A DNA stretch of 64,000 nt from Paenibacillus sp. URB8-2. GTDB lineage: Bacteria; Bacillota; Bacilli; Paenibacillales; Paenibacillaceae. The notes below the pieces were generated by a model. That model had not been told where the DNA came from. It did not search any database and was given only the letters and a program-made list of their open reading frames with translations. A program made the position numbers and the translations under genes. This document shows positions 1 through 8,475 of this stretch, piece after piece. The first letter of the stretch is position 1; each line of letters begins with the position of its first letter. The stretch spans positions 2,294,001 through 2,358,000 of the forward strand of contig NZ_AP023239.1 in assembly GCF_013393385.1 (NCBI RefSeq). Direction: 5' to 3'.

Positions 1-1
1 C

Positions 2-1528
2 GGCGTCTCCTTGGAGACTGCCTCCTCAGCCAGAGCGGTACCCATAGAGCTAAGGTCTCTCAGGATGCTGATCGTTGACGACAATCAGGCCGCCAGAGAG
101 CTATTGGTCGAATATTTGCAGGATTTCGAATGCAGGGCTACCGCCTTGTCATCGGGTGAAGAAGCGCTGCTCGCTCTTGAACAAGCAGACACGAATGAGC
201 CTTACGATGTCGTATTTCTGAACTGGGAGATAGAGGGCGAACTCGGAACCGAACTCGCCCGGAGGATTAAAAACAACTTGTCTTTAAGGCATGTTCCCGC
301 GGTTATACTCGTTACGGCTTTCGGGAAAGACGATTTTCTGAAGCAGGCCGATGCCGGGAATATTGACGATTATTTGGTCAAGCCGGTCAATCAGTCGCTG
401 CTCTACGATATGATTATCAATCTATTCGCTCCCCATAACGGGGGAATATCCGTTGGCCCAAGCGTAAAGGAGAAGGATTATAAGCTGGCGGGAATCCGGG
501 TGCTGTTGGCTGAAGACAATGAAATCAACCAGCAGATCGCCGTCGAGCTGCTGAAAAGCCAGGGAATCGGGACGGAGATCGCTCCAAACGGAGCGGAGGC
601 CGTCCGCATGGTCAGGGAAATGCCGGCGGGACATTTTCAACTGGTGCTGATGGATATGCAAATGCCGGAAATGGACGGCTTTGCAGCCGCGCTAGCCATC
701 CGGGAGATGGACTCGCGGCTTCCGATTATCGCCATGACGGCCCGGACGATGCCGGAGGAGAGGGAGAAATGCCTGACGGCCGGCATGAACGATCATGTGT
801 CAAAGCCGATCGACCCCGATATTTTGTTTGCTATCCTGGACAAATGGATTCCGGACGACCAGAAGGGCAGGCGGCTGAACGATAGCCGCCACGAAGAGAT
901 CGATGAAGAAGGTTTCGAGGCACCGTTCTTCCCGCAGCTTGAGGCCATCGATACGGTTAACGGCCTTAGGCGGACAGGGAGCAACGTCAATTTATACGTC
1001 TCCCTGCTGAAGAAATATGCGGACAACCATGGGAATACCGTGATTCAGATCAGGGAGGCCGTAAGGCGCCTGGATTTCGCGACGGCGCATCGGCTTGCCC
1101 ATAACTTGAAAGGCGTATCCGGAAATATCGGCGCCTTGGAGGCGCAGGCCTTGGCCGACGACGCCGTCATGATGCTGGCGGCGGGGCTGGCCGGGGACGA
1201 GACCGATTCGATACTGGACAAGCTTGAAGCTGTCGTCCTGAGGATTTCGAAAGAAATCCGGACCCGATTACGGGGCGCGCCCCTGCCCGAAACGGAAGAG
1301 CATGTCCCGCGCAGCATGCCTGAGGAGCAGGTCGTAAACAAACTGCTTGTTCTGCTGAAGGACAGCGACAGCGAGGCGGTCGATTATTTTATATCGGTGA
1401 AGGATCAGTTAAAGGCATGGATGGAGCCGGAGGAATGGCGCTTAACGGCACGCTCGATCGGAATATTCGATTATGAAGACGCTATAGGGCGGATTGAAAG
1501 GGCGGTACGTAGCAGAATCTGTATATAG
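2..1528 (+). CDS. Hybrid sensor histidine kinase, C-terminal part (REC-REC-HPt), 5' end outside window
   Basis: The reading frame is open to the window edge, so this is the 3' part of a longer hybrid kinase whose sensor, HisKA and ATPase parts lie upstream. Three modules are visible. The first receiver (about nt 60-410) keeps the acidic pair LIVDDN and the lysine of LVKPV, but has Asn (codon 221-223) where the phospho-accepting Asp should be. The second receiver (nt 490-830) is intact, with LLAEDN, the acceptor Asp in LMDMQMP (codon 653-655) and a KPI lysine. The HPt domain (about nt 950-1250) has its phospho-histidine in AHNLKG (codon 1100-1102). This is a BarA/EvgS-like phosphorelay architecture: kinase to REC2 to HPt to a separate output protein. 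The stop lies 12 nt before the HD-GYP gene, so the two are probably cotranscribed and the HPt may feed that receiver (inference). Confidence 0.88.
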   Translation, partial: GVSLETASSARAVPIELRSLRMLIVDDNQAARELLVEYLQDFECRATALSSGEEALLALEQADTNEPYDVVFLNWEIEGELGTELARRIKNNLSLRHVPAVILVTAFGKDDFLKQADAGNIDDYLVKPVNQSLLYDMIINLFAPHNGGISVGPSVKEKDYKLAGIRVLLAEDNEINQQIAVELLKSQGIGTEIAPNGAEAVRMVREMPAGHFQLVLMDMQMPEMDGFAAALAIREMDSRLPIIAMTARTMPEEREKCLTAGMNDHVSKPIDPDILFAILDKWIPDDQKGRRLNDSRHEEIDEEGFEAPFFPQLEAIDTVNGLRRTGSNVNLYVSLLKKYADNHGNTVIQIREAVRRLDFATAHRLAHNLKGVSGNIGALEAQALADDAVMMLAAGLAGDETDSILDKLEAVVLRISKEIRTRLRGAPLPETEEHVPRSMPEEQVVNKLLVLLKDSDSEAVDYFISVKDQLKAWMEPEEWRLTARSIGIFDYEDAIGRIERAVRSRICI

Positions 1529-1540
1529 GGGTTGATAAAA

Positions 1541-2635
1541 ATGCTTGACCTGAGACCCGTTGTTTTAGTGGTGGACGACACGCCTGATAACATTGCGTTA
1601 CTGAGCGGCCTCCTGAAAGAGCGGTACAAAGTGAAAGTCGCCACGAACGGCGAGAAGGCGCTCGCGGTAGCCAAAGCCGCGCCGCCCGATTTGATTCTGC
1701 TCGACATCATGATGCCGGTGATGGACGGCTACGAAACATGTCGACGGCTGAAAGCGGACAGGGAGCTTGAGGATATTCCGGTCATTTTCCTGACCGCCAA
1801 AGAAGAGGTGGAGGACGAGAATAAAGGGTTCGAATTGGGAGCGGTTGACTACATTACGAAGCCGATCAGCTCGCCGATTTTGCTGTCCCGGGTTAAGACT
1901 CATTTGACGCTCAAGCAGTCGAAGGATTTCCTCAAGGACAAGAATCATTTTCTTGAAATGGAGATTTCCAGACGGATCAAAGAAATATCCCTGATTCAGG
2001 AAGTCAGCATCATGTCCATGGCCGCTCTTGCCGAGATCCGGGATATTGATACAGGAAACCATATTCAACGGACGAAGCTGTATATCGAAGAGCTGGCCAA
2101 CCAGCTCAGTCGGACCTCTAAATACAGCGAATATTTATGCCAAGAGAGCGTCGATCTGATTGCCGCCTCGGCTCCGCTTCATGATATCGGGAAGGTCGGA
2201 ATCCCGGATCATATTTTGCTGAAGCCGGGCCCGCTGACCCGGGAAGAGTTCGAGATTATGAAAACTCATACGACGCTGGGTAAAGAGGCGATTCTACGGG
2301 CGGAGCAGCTGATGAACAAGACCGAGACTTTTTTCCGCTTCGCCAAGGAAATCGTGTATTCCCATCATGAAAAATGGGACGGCACAGGCTATCCCGAAGG
2401 ACTTGCAGGGGAAAACATCCCGCTCTCGGCAAGGCTGATGGCCGTGGCCGACGTGTATGACGCGCTCACAAGCGAGAGGGTGTACAAGGGAGCCATGTCC
2501 CATGAACAGGCAGTGGCAATTATCACGGGGGATGCGGGCAGACATTTCGATCCGGATATCGTTCAGATATTTCTTAAATGCCAGTTTAAATTCAGGGAGA
2601 TATCCGGCATGTACCAAGCCGAGGGAGTTCACTGA
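1541..2635 (+). CDS. RpfG-type response regulator: REC plus HD-GYP cyclic-di-GMP phosphodiesterase
   Basis: The product is about 364 residues. An N-terminal receiver has VVDDTPDN, the acceptor Asp55 in LLDIMMPVMDG and the conserved Lys in ITKPIS. The C-terminal HD-GYP domain has HDIGKVGIPD, the EFEIMKTHT helix, HHEKWDGTGYP (the HHExxDGxGYP signature) and DVYDALTSERVYK. Family members hydrolyse c-di-GMP to pGpG or GMP and so lower the second messenger, usually favouring motility over biofilm. The ATG at 1541 is preferred over an in-frame TTG at 1532 because GGGG at 1528-1531 is well spaced for it. It directly follows the hybrid kinase, its likely phosphodonor. Catalytic residues look complete, so an active enzyme is expected. 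Confidence 0.9.
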   Translation: MLDLRPVVLVVDDTPDNIALLSGLLKERYKVKVATNGEKALAVAKAAPPDLILLDIMMPVMDGYETCRRLKADRELEDIPVIFLTAKEEVEDENKGFELGAVDYITKPISSPILLSRVKTHLTLKQSKDFLKDKNHFLEMEISRRIKEISLIQEVSIMSMAALAEIRDIDTGNHIQRTKLYIEELANQLSRTSKYSEYLCQESVDLIAASAPLHDIGKVGIPDHILLKPGPLTREEFEIMKTHTTLGKEAILRAEQLMNKTETFFRFAKEIVYSHHEKWDGTGYPEGLAGENIPLSARLMAVADVYDALTSERVYKGAMSHEQAVAIITGDAGRHFDPDIVQIFLKCQFKFREISGMYQAEGVH

Positions 2636-2774
2636 AACGGATTCAAGTAATAACCTTGCCTGCTCTTATGCATTCGTCCAGTTCCGTGACCATTCCGAGT
2701 ATTCCGACGTGTGGCGCCGCTAAAACCTGCGCCGTATCTCTATCCGGACAGGCCGTCCGTTCCGATTTGAAATG

Positions 2775-2810
2775 AACGCCCTGAGCGCATGAGCGCCTCG
2801 GGCGTTTTTT
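2775..2810 (+). terminator. Rho-independent terminator after the HD-GYP gene
   Basis: A GC-rich hairpin (arms starting AACGCCC and ending GGGCGTT, loop ATGA) is followed directly by a run of six T. It closes the phosphorelay operon. The 230-bp gap holds nothing else except a TATAAT-like -10 at 2825-2830, upstream of the next gene, without a good -35. Confidence 0.85.
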
Positions 2811-2865
2811 GTGAGGATTTCCGTTATAATAGGACTTAGCCAGAAAATTTAAGGAGGACATTCTT

Positions 2866-3621
2866 TTGAACGAAGTGCTTGGAACACTGAGAAATCACCG
2901 CTCTTACCGGCAGTATTCGCAGCGGGTTGTGGAAACGGAAGTTTTGCAGACGATAGTCGAAGCGGCGCAGGCCGCTCCTTCATGGATCAACGGTCAGCAT
3001 GTGACGGTCATTTCCGTCCGGGACGAGGAGCGGAAACGAAAGCTGTCAGAGTTCAGCGGGAACCAGAGACATGTGGCCGAGGCGCCTGTGTTTCTGGTGT
3101 TCTGCATGGATTTTTACCGCGCCAAGCTGGCCGGCGAGATCGAGAATATTTCATTTGACGCGGAAAATGATGTGGATGTTCTGCTTACCGGGGCGACGGA
3201 TGTGGGAATTGCGCTGGAGGCTGCGATTGTCGCGGCGGAATCTCTGGGCCTTGGCATCATTCCGATCGGCGGCGTCCGGCGGAATACGCGCGGCGTCATC
3301 GACCTGCTGAACCTGCCGAAATACGTATTCCCTGTAGTCGGTCTGTGCGTCGGGTATCCCGAAGCGCAGGTGTCCAAGCAGCCGCGGCTCCCGCTGCGCG
3401 CGGTGTGGCATGAGGAGAGTTATAATCCTGATCTGGCCGGATATCTGCAGGAGATCAACGAAAGCAACCGCCAGACGTTGAAAGCCCAGGGCTTAGAGGA
3501 AAAAGACTGGACCGCCCGGGTCGCCGCGTTCTTCGCCGCCAATCCGGAATACGGGGACGCAAAGCGCACGCTCCGGGAACAGGGCTTTACCTGCAGCAAC
3601 CTGGACCCGGATCCGAAGTAA
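2866..3621 (+). CDS. NfsA/NfrA-family NADPH-dependent FMN oxidoreductase (nitroreductase)
   Basis: This 251-residue protein belongs to the oxygen-insensitive nitroreductase fold, NfsA/NfrA branch. The N-terminal NHRSYRQYS segment (phosphate and FMN binding), the AAQAAPSWINGQ helix, the glycine-rich GLGIIPIGGVRRN segment and PVVGLCVGYP are typical. The family reduces flavins, quinones or nitro compounds with NADPH. The start is TTG at 2866 with AAGGAGG about 10 nt upstream. No ATG gives a better fit. A LysR regulator follows after 31 bp on the same strand, so the pair is probably one unit responding to redox or electrophile stress (inference). The physiological substrate cannot be read from the sequence. 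Confidence 0.85.
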   Translation: MNEVLGTLRNHRSYRQYSQRVVETEVLQTIVEAAQAAPSWINGQHVTVISVRDEERKRKLSEFSGNQRHVAEAPVFLVFCMDFYRAKLAGEIENISFDAENDVDVLLTGATDVGIALEAAIVAAESLGLGIIPIGGVRRNTRGVIDLLNLPKYVFPVVGLCVGYPEAQVSKQPRLPLRAVWHEESYNPDLAGYLQEINESNRQTLKAQGLEEKDWTARVAAFFAANPEYGDAKRTLREQGFTCSNLDPDPK

Positions 3622-3652
3622 GCCTTAAGCCTGTGAGAAAGGAAAAGTCCCA

Positions 3653-4555
3653 TTGACTCTACAACAATTGAAATATGTCATCGAGGTGGCGGGCCGCGGT
3701 TCGATGAACGAAGCCGCCAAGCGGCTCTTCATCTCCCAGCCCAGCCTGTCCAATGCGATTCGGGATCTGGAAGAAGAAATAGGGATTACGATCTTTGAAC
3801 GCACCAACAAAGGCATATCGCTTTCGAAGGAAGGCGCTGAATTTTTGAGCTATGCCAGGCAGGTGGTGGAGCAGGCCGAACTGCTGGAGAACCGGTACCT
3901 CGGCGCCAAACCGTCGCCCCAGCATTTCTCCGTGTCCACTCAGCATTACGCTTTTGCGGTCAACGCCTTTGTGAACCTGGTGCGCCAGCACGGCCAGGAT
4001 GAATATGAAGTGGCTCTTCGCGAGACAAAGACCTACGAAATCATTCAGGACGTCAAAAGCCTGCGCAGCGAGATCGGCATTCTGTATCTGAACGAGTTCA
4101 ACTCCAAGGTTATGGGCAGGCTGCTGAAGGACGCGGGGCTGATATTCAACAGCCTGTTCATCGCGAAGCCGCATATTTTTATCAGCATTCACAACCCGCT
4201 GGCCAAACAGTCCATCGTGACCATCGACCAGCTTCAGGAATACCCGTACTTGTCCTTTGAGCAGGGGGAATATAACTCCTTTCACTTCTCGGAAGAAATT
4301 CTGAGCACCCTGTCCCATCTCAAAAGCATCCGGGTCAACGACAGGGCGACGCTGTTCAATCTGCTGATCGGCCTGAACGGTTACACGATCTCCACCGGCG
4401 TCCTCAGCGCGGATCTTAATGGCAACGAGATCATTCCCGTTCCGCTGGATTGTGACGAGAATATTAATGTCGGCTGGATTTGCCATAAGGACGCCGCGCT
4501 TTCGAAACTGGGTCTCGCTTATGTCGAGGAGCTGAAGAAGGCCATTGCCGAGTAG
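3653..4555 (+). CDS. LysR-family transcriptional regulator
   Basis: The product is 300 residues, the usual LysR length. The N-terminal winged HTH reads LKYVIEVAGRGSMNEAAKRL then FISQPSLSNAIRDLEEEIG, a classic LysR DNA-binding domain (residues about 1-60). It is followed by a linker helix and a periplasmic-binding-protein-like effector domain (about 90-295). The start is TTG at 3653 with GAAAGGA upstream. It lies 31 bp behind the NfsA-like reductase on the same strand, so it may be autoregulated with it. That is unusual, because LysR genes are more often divergent from their target. The effector is unknown. Confidence 0.88.
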   Translation: MTLQQLKYVIEVAGRGSMNEAAKRLFISQPSLSNAIRDLEEEIGITIFERTNKGISLSKEGAEFLSYARQVVEQAELLENRYLGAKPSPQHFSVSTQHYAFAVNAFVNLVRQHGQDEYEVALRETKTYEIIQDVKSLRSEIGILYLNEFNSKVMGRLLKDAGLIFNSLFIAKPHIFISIHNPLAKQSIVTIDQLQEYPYLSFEQGEYNSFHFSEEILSTLSHLKSIRVNDRATLFNLLIGLNGYTISTGVLSADLNGNEIIPVPLDCDENINVGWICHKDAALSKLGLAYVEELKKAIAE

Positions 4556-4611
4556 CCGGACCGTTTGCGCGGAGAGTGAACTTATGGATTTTACAACTAT
4601 ATATGGATGAG

Positions 4612-4654
4612 AAAGGAGGGGTTTCGCCTGATGCGCGGAATGCCTCCTTTTTTT
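4612..4654 (+). terminator. Probable rho-independent terminator after the LysR gene
   Basis: AAAGGAGG (4612-4619) and CCTCCTTT (4643-4650) form an inverted repeat that runs into a T tract. The loop is longish (23 nt) with internal pairing possible. It separates the LysR gene from the polysaccharide operon. Confidence 0.6.
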
Positions 4655-4790
4655 GATATTTCTCCTTGTGATCCGGCTTGCACCGGACCTTTGCTGGAGC
4701 GGCAATTCCTTTTGCGTACATTTCCCCCTCTTCAAAGTTACCCCCTTATACTACGATAGAGCCATTTTTGCCGTGTTTTCTGAAAGTCCA

Positions 4791-4819
4791 TTGACCTTTT
4801 TCCTGGCGATAAATATATT
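4791..4819 (+). promoter_or_regulatory. Sigma-A promoter for the polysaccharide operon
   Basis: TTGACC (4791-4796), a 17-bp spacer and TATATT (4814-4819) match a housekeeping promoter. The start point would be near 4826, giving a leader of about 130 nt before the first glycosyltransferase. No other promoter-like site was seen in the 390-bp gap. Confidence 0.65.
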
Positions 4820-4956
4820 GAGGTTAAGACTATATCAGACTGACGGATTCCAGTCGATTTCGAAGTGTGCCTTGAACGAAATTAACGAATCCGCAGTCCG
4901 CCGAACGTGAGCCTTTAGTTTAACTTTATTTTCCATGAAAAGGGGTGCCTGCTTCG

Positions 4957-5973
4957 ATGAAACCGGAAATCAGCATCATTGTGCCTGTGTATAACGTGGA
5001 GAACTATATCCACAAATGCGTGGATTCGATTCTGGCACAGAGCTTCGAGAACTTTGAACTGATTCTTGTCGATGACGGCTCTCCCGACAATTGTCCCGCC
5101 ATTTGCGACCAGTATGCGGCCAAGGACCCAAGGGTCCGGGTCATCCACAAACCGAACGGTGGATTGTCCGACGCCAGAAACTGGGGACTGAATATCGCCG
5201 AGGGCAAGTACGTCGGCTTTGTCGATTCGGACGACTGGATTGCCGATGATATGTACGAGCTGCTCTACCACTCTCTGATCGAAAATGAAGCGGATATTGC
5301 CGTATGCTGCCACTACGAGGTGGTTGACGGCGAGCTGTTCCAAATTAACAACTATGACGGCTATCCCCGCGTGCTGAGCAATGTGGAAGGACTAAGCGAG
5401 CTGCTGATGGACGTCCGGATCAAGAATCTGGCCTGGGACAAGCTGTACAAAAGAGAGCTGTTCCGCAATGTAAACTATCCCGTCGGCGTGTATTACGAGG
5501 ATACTCCGACAACCTATAAGCTGTTCCTTCAGGCTTCCAAGGTCTCTCTGGTCAACATACCCAAATACTATTATTTCAAGCGAAAAGAGAGCATCACCGG
5601 GAGCAAAAACCTGAAAAAGCTCCAGGACAAGTTCTACGGAGCCTATGAGAAATACGATAAGGTAAGAAGCCAGTACCGGGACAAAATCGACAAGGCTACC
5701 TGGGGCTGGGCCGCTAACGTCGTAATTAATGAAGCGATGGAGCTGTATAATTATCTGCTCAGGCAAAAAGACGGAACCGGTCAAAGCAAGGATGTCGAAA
5801 AGGTCAAAAGGTTCCTGCGCGAGAATCTGTCCGTAATTATGACGGCAAAGCCGATCGGACCGAAACTGAAAATGGCAGCCATTATTCTGTCGACGAGCGA
5901 GGCATTTTACAGCCTGCTGTACAGCACCCTGATCTTTCCGTTCCGCAAAGAGAAGAATCAGAGCCTGATGTAG
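4957..5973 (+). CDS. Glycosyltransferase family 2
   Basis: This product of about 338 residues has a GT-A fold of family 2. It opens with EISIIVPVYNVENYI, then LILVDDGSPDNCP, NGGLSDARNWGL and the metal-binding DxD motif in GFVDSDDW (about residue 90). Such enzymes transfer a sugar from a nucleotide donor at the cytoplasmic membrane. The C-terminal part (NLAWDKLYKRELF, YYFKRKESITGS) is typical of capsule and exopolysaccharide GT2 proteins. ATG 4957 is preferred over GTG 4945, as GGGG at 4942-4945 then serves as ribosome binding site. It is the first gene of a four-gene operon with GT4, GT2 and a flippase. Donor and acceptor are unknown. Confidence 0.87.
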   Translation: MKPEISIIVPVYNVENYIHKCVDSILAQSFENFELILVDDGSPDNCPAICDQYAAKDPRVRVIHKPNGGLSDARNWGLNIAEGKYVGFVDSDDWIADDMYELLYHSLIENEADIAVCCHYEVVDGELFQINNYDGYPRVLSNVEGLSELLMDVRIKNLAWDKLYKRELFRNVNYPVGVYYEDTPTTYKLFLQASKVSLVNIPKYYYFKRKESITGSKNLKKLQDKFYGAYEKYDKVRSQYRDKIDKATWGWAANVVINEAMELYNYLLRQKDGTGQSKDVEKVKRFLRENLSVIMTAKPIGPKLKMAAIILSTSEAFYSLLYSTLIFPFRKEKNQSLM

Positions 5974-6028
5974 GTTGCCCGGCAGAGAGCCGCGTTCGGG
6001 TCGAATTCTTATCTACGGGGAGGAACGT

Positions 6029-7303
6029 ATGATGCATATCGGCATTTTCATGCACACCAATTACTTCGAGGATTTCTTCGTGAAGGGCCTCGGCATCAAC
6101 GAACGGGAGTATGTCGAGTCCTACCACAATGACTTTTCGTTTGATTATGCCCGTCTGCTCCGTGAGCACGGGATCGAAACTACCATCTACAATTTCACAA
6201 AAACCGGCGGCGAAGCCCGGACCTATCATCATAAAGTGGTTGATTGTACGGTAAAGTTCATACCGGTCGGCTCGCTGTACCGGATGTATGACCGGATTCC
6301 GTTCTCGAGCCGTACCCCCGTCCTGAAATACATTTCCCAGTATGCCTCCACAGTTCAGCCCGATCTTGGGCAGATTCTGCGGGATGACGGCATCGATGTC
6401 ATCTACGCGCAGGAATATGCGTCCGGACGGTTCGAACGGCTGGCGGGCGTTGCCAAATCTATGAGCATACCGATCGTAGCGGCCTATCACGGCGGAAGCA
6501 TACCGAAGTTCCTGATGCCGCTTAAAAAACGGACCTTGAACCAGGCCGCATATCTGACGACCCTTAACGAAGACGAGCATCGCAGCATGCAGGCGTCTTT
6601 GCCCCATATGAAAGACCGCATCCGCATTATTCCGAATTTCGTCAACCGGTCCATTTTCCATCGGGAAGACCGGGAGGAAGCGCGCCGCGCTTTGGGCCTG
6701 GACCCCGGCTCACGGTACATCATAACGGTCGGAAGACTGGATGAGTATCAAAAAGCGCATTCGCTGCTCGTCCAGGCGGTCAAGTCGCTTCAGGACTTTC
6801 CGGAGCTGAAGGTGCTGATCGCCGGAAGCGGGCCGGATGAACAGGAGCTGCGGAAGCGGATTTCGGATGCCGGCCTGGAGGACAAAATCATCCTGCTCGG
6901 ATCGGTGCGCGACAAAAATCAATTGAGGCACTATTACAACGCAAGCGAGCTGTTTGTGCTTCCCTCGCGCTATGAAGGACTTCCGCTGGTTCTTCTGGAA
7001 GCGGGAGCCTGCGGCTTGCCCGCCGCGGCCTTCAATGTTATGGGGGTCAGAGGCCTGATCCGCGATGGTGAGAACGGGCTGCTCGCGGAGAATCTCGACC
7101 CGCTCCGGCTGGCCGACTCGCTGCGGAAGCTGCTGTCAAGCCCGGAGCTTCGCTCGAAAATGGGGGATCGGGCGATGGAAATTGTCCGCACCCAATATTC
7201 CGAGGAGATCATCGGCGCCAAGCTGAAGGCGCTGTTTACCGACAGTATAGACGGCGGCAACGCCGTAAAATTCAAACCGGCCGTTCTGACCGGAAATAAA
7301 TGA
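6029..7303 (+). CDS. Glycosyltransferase family 4 (GT-B)
   Basis: The product of about 424 residues has the GT-B fold. An N-terminal Rossmann domain is followed by a donor-binding domain: IPNFVNRSIF, IITVGRLDEYQKAHSLLVQA, LIAGSGPDEQEL, IILLGSVRDKNQL, LFVLPSRYEGLPLVLLEAGACG. The last segment is the EX7E-type motif of retaining GT4 enzymes. The ATG at 6029 follows GGGGAGGAACGT, so the in-frame codons back to 5975 are probably leader. It follows the first GT2 gene by 55 bp and overlaps or abuts the next. It most likely elongates the same repeat unit. The exact sugar cannot be assigned. Confidence 0.87.
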   Translation: MMHIGIFMHTNYFEDFFVKGLGINEREYVESYHNDFSFDYARLLREHGIETTIYNFTKTGGEARTYHHKVVDCTVKFIPVGSLYRMYDRIPFSSRTPVLKYISQYASTVQPDLGQILRDDGIDVIYAQEYASGRFERLAGVAKSMSIPIVAAYHGGSIPKFLMPLKKRTLNQAAYLTTLNEDEHRSMQASLPHMKDRIRIIPNFVNRSIFHREDREEARRALGLDPGSRYIITVGRLDEYQKAHSLLVQAVKSLQDFPELKVLIAGSGPDEQELRKRISDAGLEDKIILLGSVRDKNQLRHYYNASELFVLPSRYEGLPLVLLEAGACGLPAAAFNVMGVRGLIRDGENGLLAENLDPLRLADSLRKLLSSPELRSKMGDRAMEIVRTQYSEEIIGAKLKALFTDSIDGGNAVKFKPAVLTGNK

Positions 7304-7332
7304 AGGAACAGCCGTCAAAAGGAGGAGAGCTC

Positions 7333-8388
7333 GTGAAGCTAAGCGTGATCATTCCGGCTTACAATGTCGAGGCGTATATCGGGTATACGCTTGAATCGCT
7401 CGCCAGACAGAGCAGCAAGGATTTTGAGACGATTGTCGTTGACGACGGCTCCACCGACGGAACGGGGCAGGCGGTCCGGAACTTTATCGCCAGCGGACGG
7501 CTGGCGAACTGCCGCCTGATCACCAAGGAGAACGGAGGAGTCAGCGCCGCCAGGAACCGGGGAACAGAGGAAGCGACCGGAGATTATGTTCTGTTTCTGG
7601 ACGGCGACGATCATGTGGATGCGGGTCTTGTTGAAGCCTTTGCCAAGGCGGCGGATAACGGTAAACCCGATATCGTATGCTGGAAATGGACGCTGGTCGA
7701 CGAGAAGGGGAAGCAGCTCTACGACTTTTATCGGGACACCCCCCGTCTCCCGGCGCAAATGTCGGGCGCGGATGCGCTGCGGCATGTGCTCGTCGATCAG
7801 GATATGCGGATCTGGACGGCCAGTGTCGCCTACCGAAGACAGCTTCTGGAGGAGGAAGGGATTCTTTACACACCCGGCTGTGTGAACGGCGAGGACCAGG
7901 AATATACGTTTAAAGCTTTGGCGCGGGCGGCCGACGTTGTTTTTATCGACAGGGTGCTGTCTTTCTACCTCCACCGGACTACCTCCATCTCCGGCGTGTA
8001 CAATGTCAAGAAATTTGACTTTGCCGATGCCTTCAAGCGGGCCGGCTCGTTTATGGACGGACGTCCGGAGCTTAAGGAGGTTCAGGATACGCTGCTGTAC
8101 CGCCATATGATCGAGAACTATTTTTACAATTTAAAGACTTGCTTGGGAAGCTCCGATAAGGTTTCAATCCGGACGCTGATGCGGGATATCGACAGGCATT
8201 ATCCCCGTTTAAATGAAGAAATGCGTGATTTAATCAAGCGCTGGACCAAAGAAAATGGCAATGCGAAAGCGCATGTGCGCGCTTTTCTGATCGCGCCGGA
8301 GCTGTACCGGATGCTGCTTGGATGCCAGCAGGCGGCCATCAAACTCAAGTCCCGCATCCGCTCCACACTCCGTCATGCGACGGCGTAA
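7333..8388 (+). CDS. Glycosyltransferase family 2 (second)
   Basis: This GT2 of about 351 residues begins LSVIIPAYNVEAYIGY, with TIVVDDGSTDGTG, NGGVSAARNRG and the DxD motif in FLDGDDHVD. The C-terminal part resembles capsular polysaccharide transferases. A GTG start at 7333 with AAAAGGAGGAG at 7317-7327 is much better than the ATG at 7300, which overlaps the preceding stop and has no ribosome site. It is the third gene of the operon. It is paralogous in type, not closely identical, to the first GT2, so the two probably add different residues (inference). Confidence 0.87.
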   Translation: MKLSVIIPAYNVEAYIGYTLESLARQSSKDFETIVVDDGSTDGTGQAVRNFIASGRLANCRLITKENGGVSAARNRGTEEATGDYVLFLDGDDHVDAGLVEAFAKAADNGKPDIVCWKWTLVDEKGKQLYDFYRDTPRLPAQMSGADALRHVLVDQDMRIWTASVAYRRQLLEEEGILYTPGCVNGEDQEYTFKALARAADVVFIDRVLSFYLHRTTSISGVYNVKKFDFADAFKRAGSFMDGRPELKEVQDTLLYRHMIENYFYNLKTCLGSSDKVSIRTLMRDIDRHYPRLNEEMRDLIKRWTKENGNAKAHVRAFLIAPELYRMLLGCQQAAIKLKSRIRSTLRHATA

Positions 8389-8475
8389 CAGGAAACGGCG
8401 GGCAGCTGTCCAATAAGCGGGGTTAATCGAAGCAGCTTATCGAAGCAGTTAAACCATCAAATAAGGAGGAACGGT

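Noticed and set aside
3659..4735. Long open frame on the minus strand opposite the LysR gene
   Set aside because: It mirrors the codon pattern of the LysR gene, has no ribosome site and its translation shows no family pattern.
5975..6028. Upstream start of the GT4 gene
   Set aside because: The ATG at 6029 has GGGGAGG and begins at the first strand of the fold.
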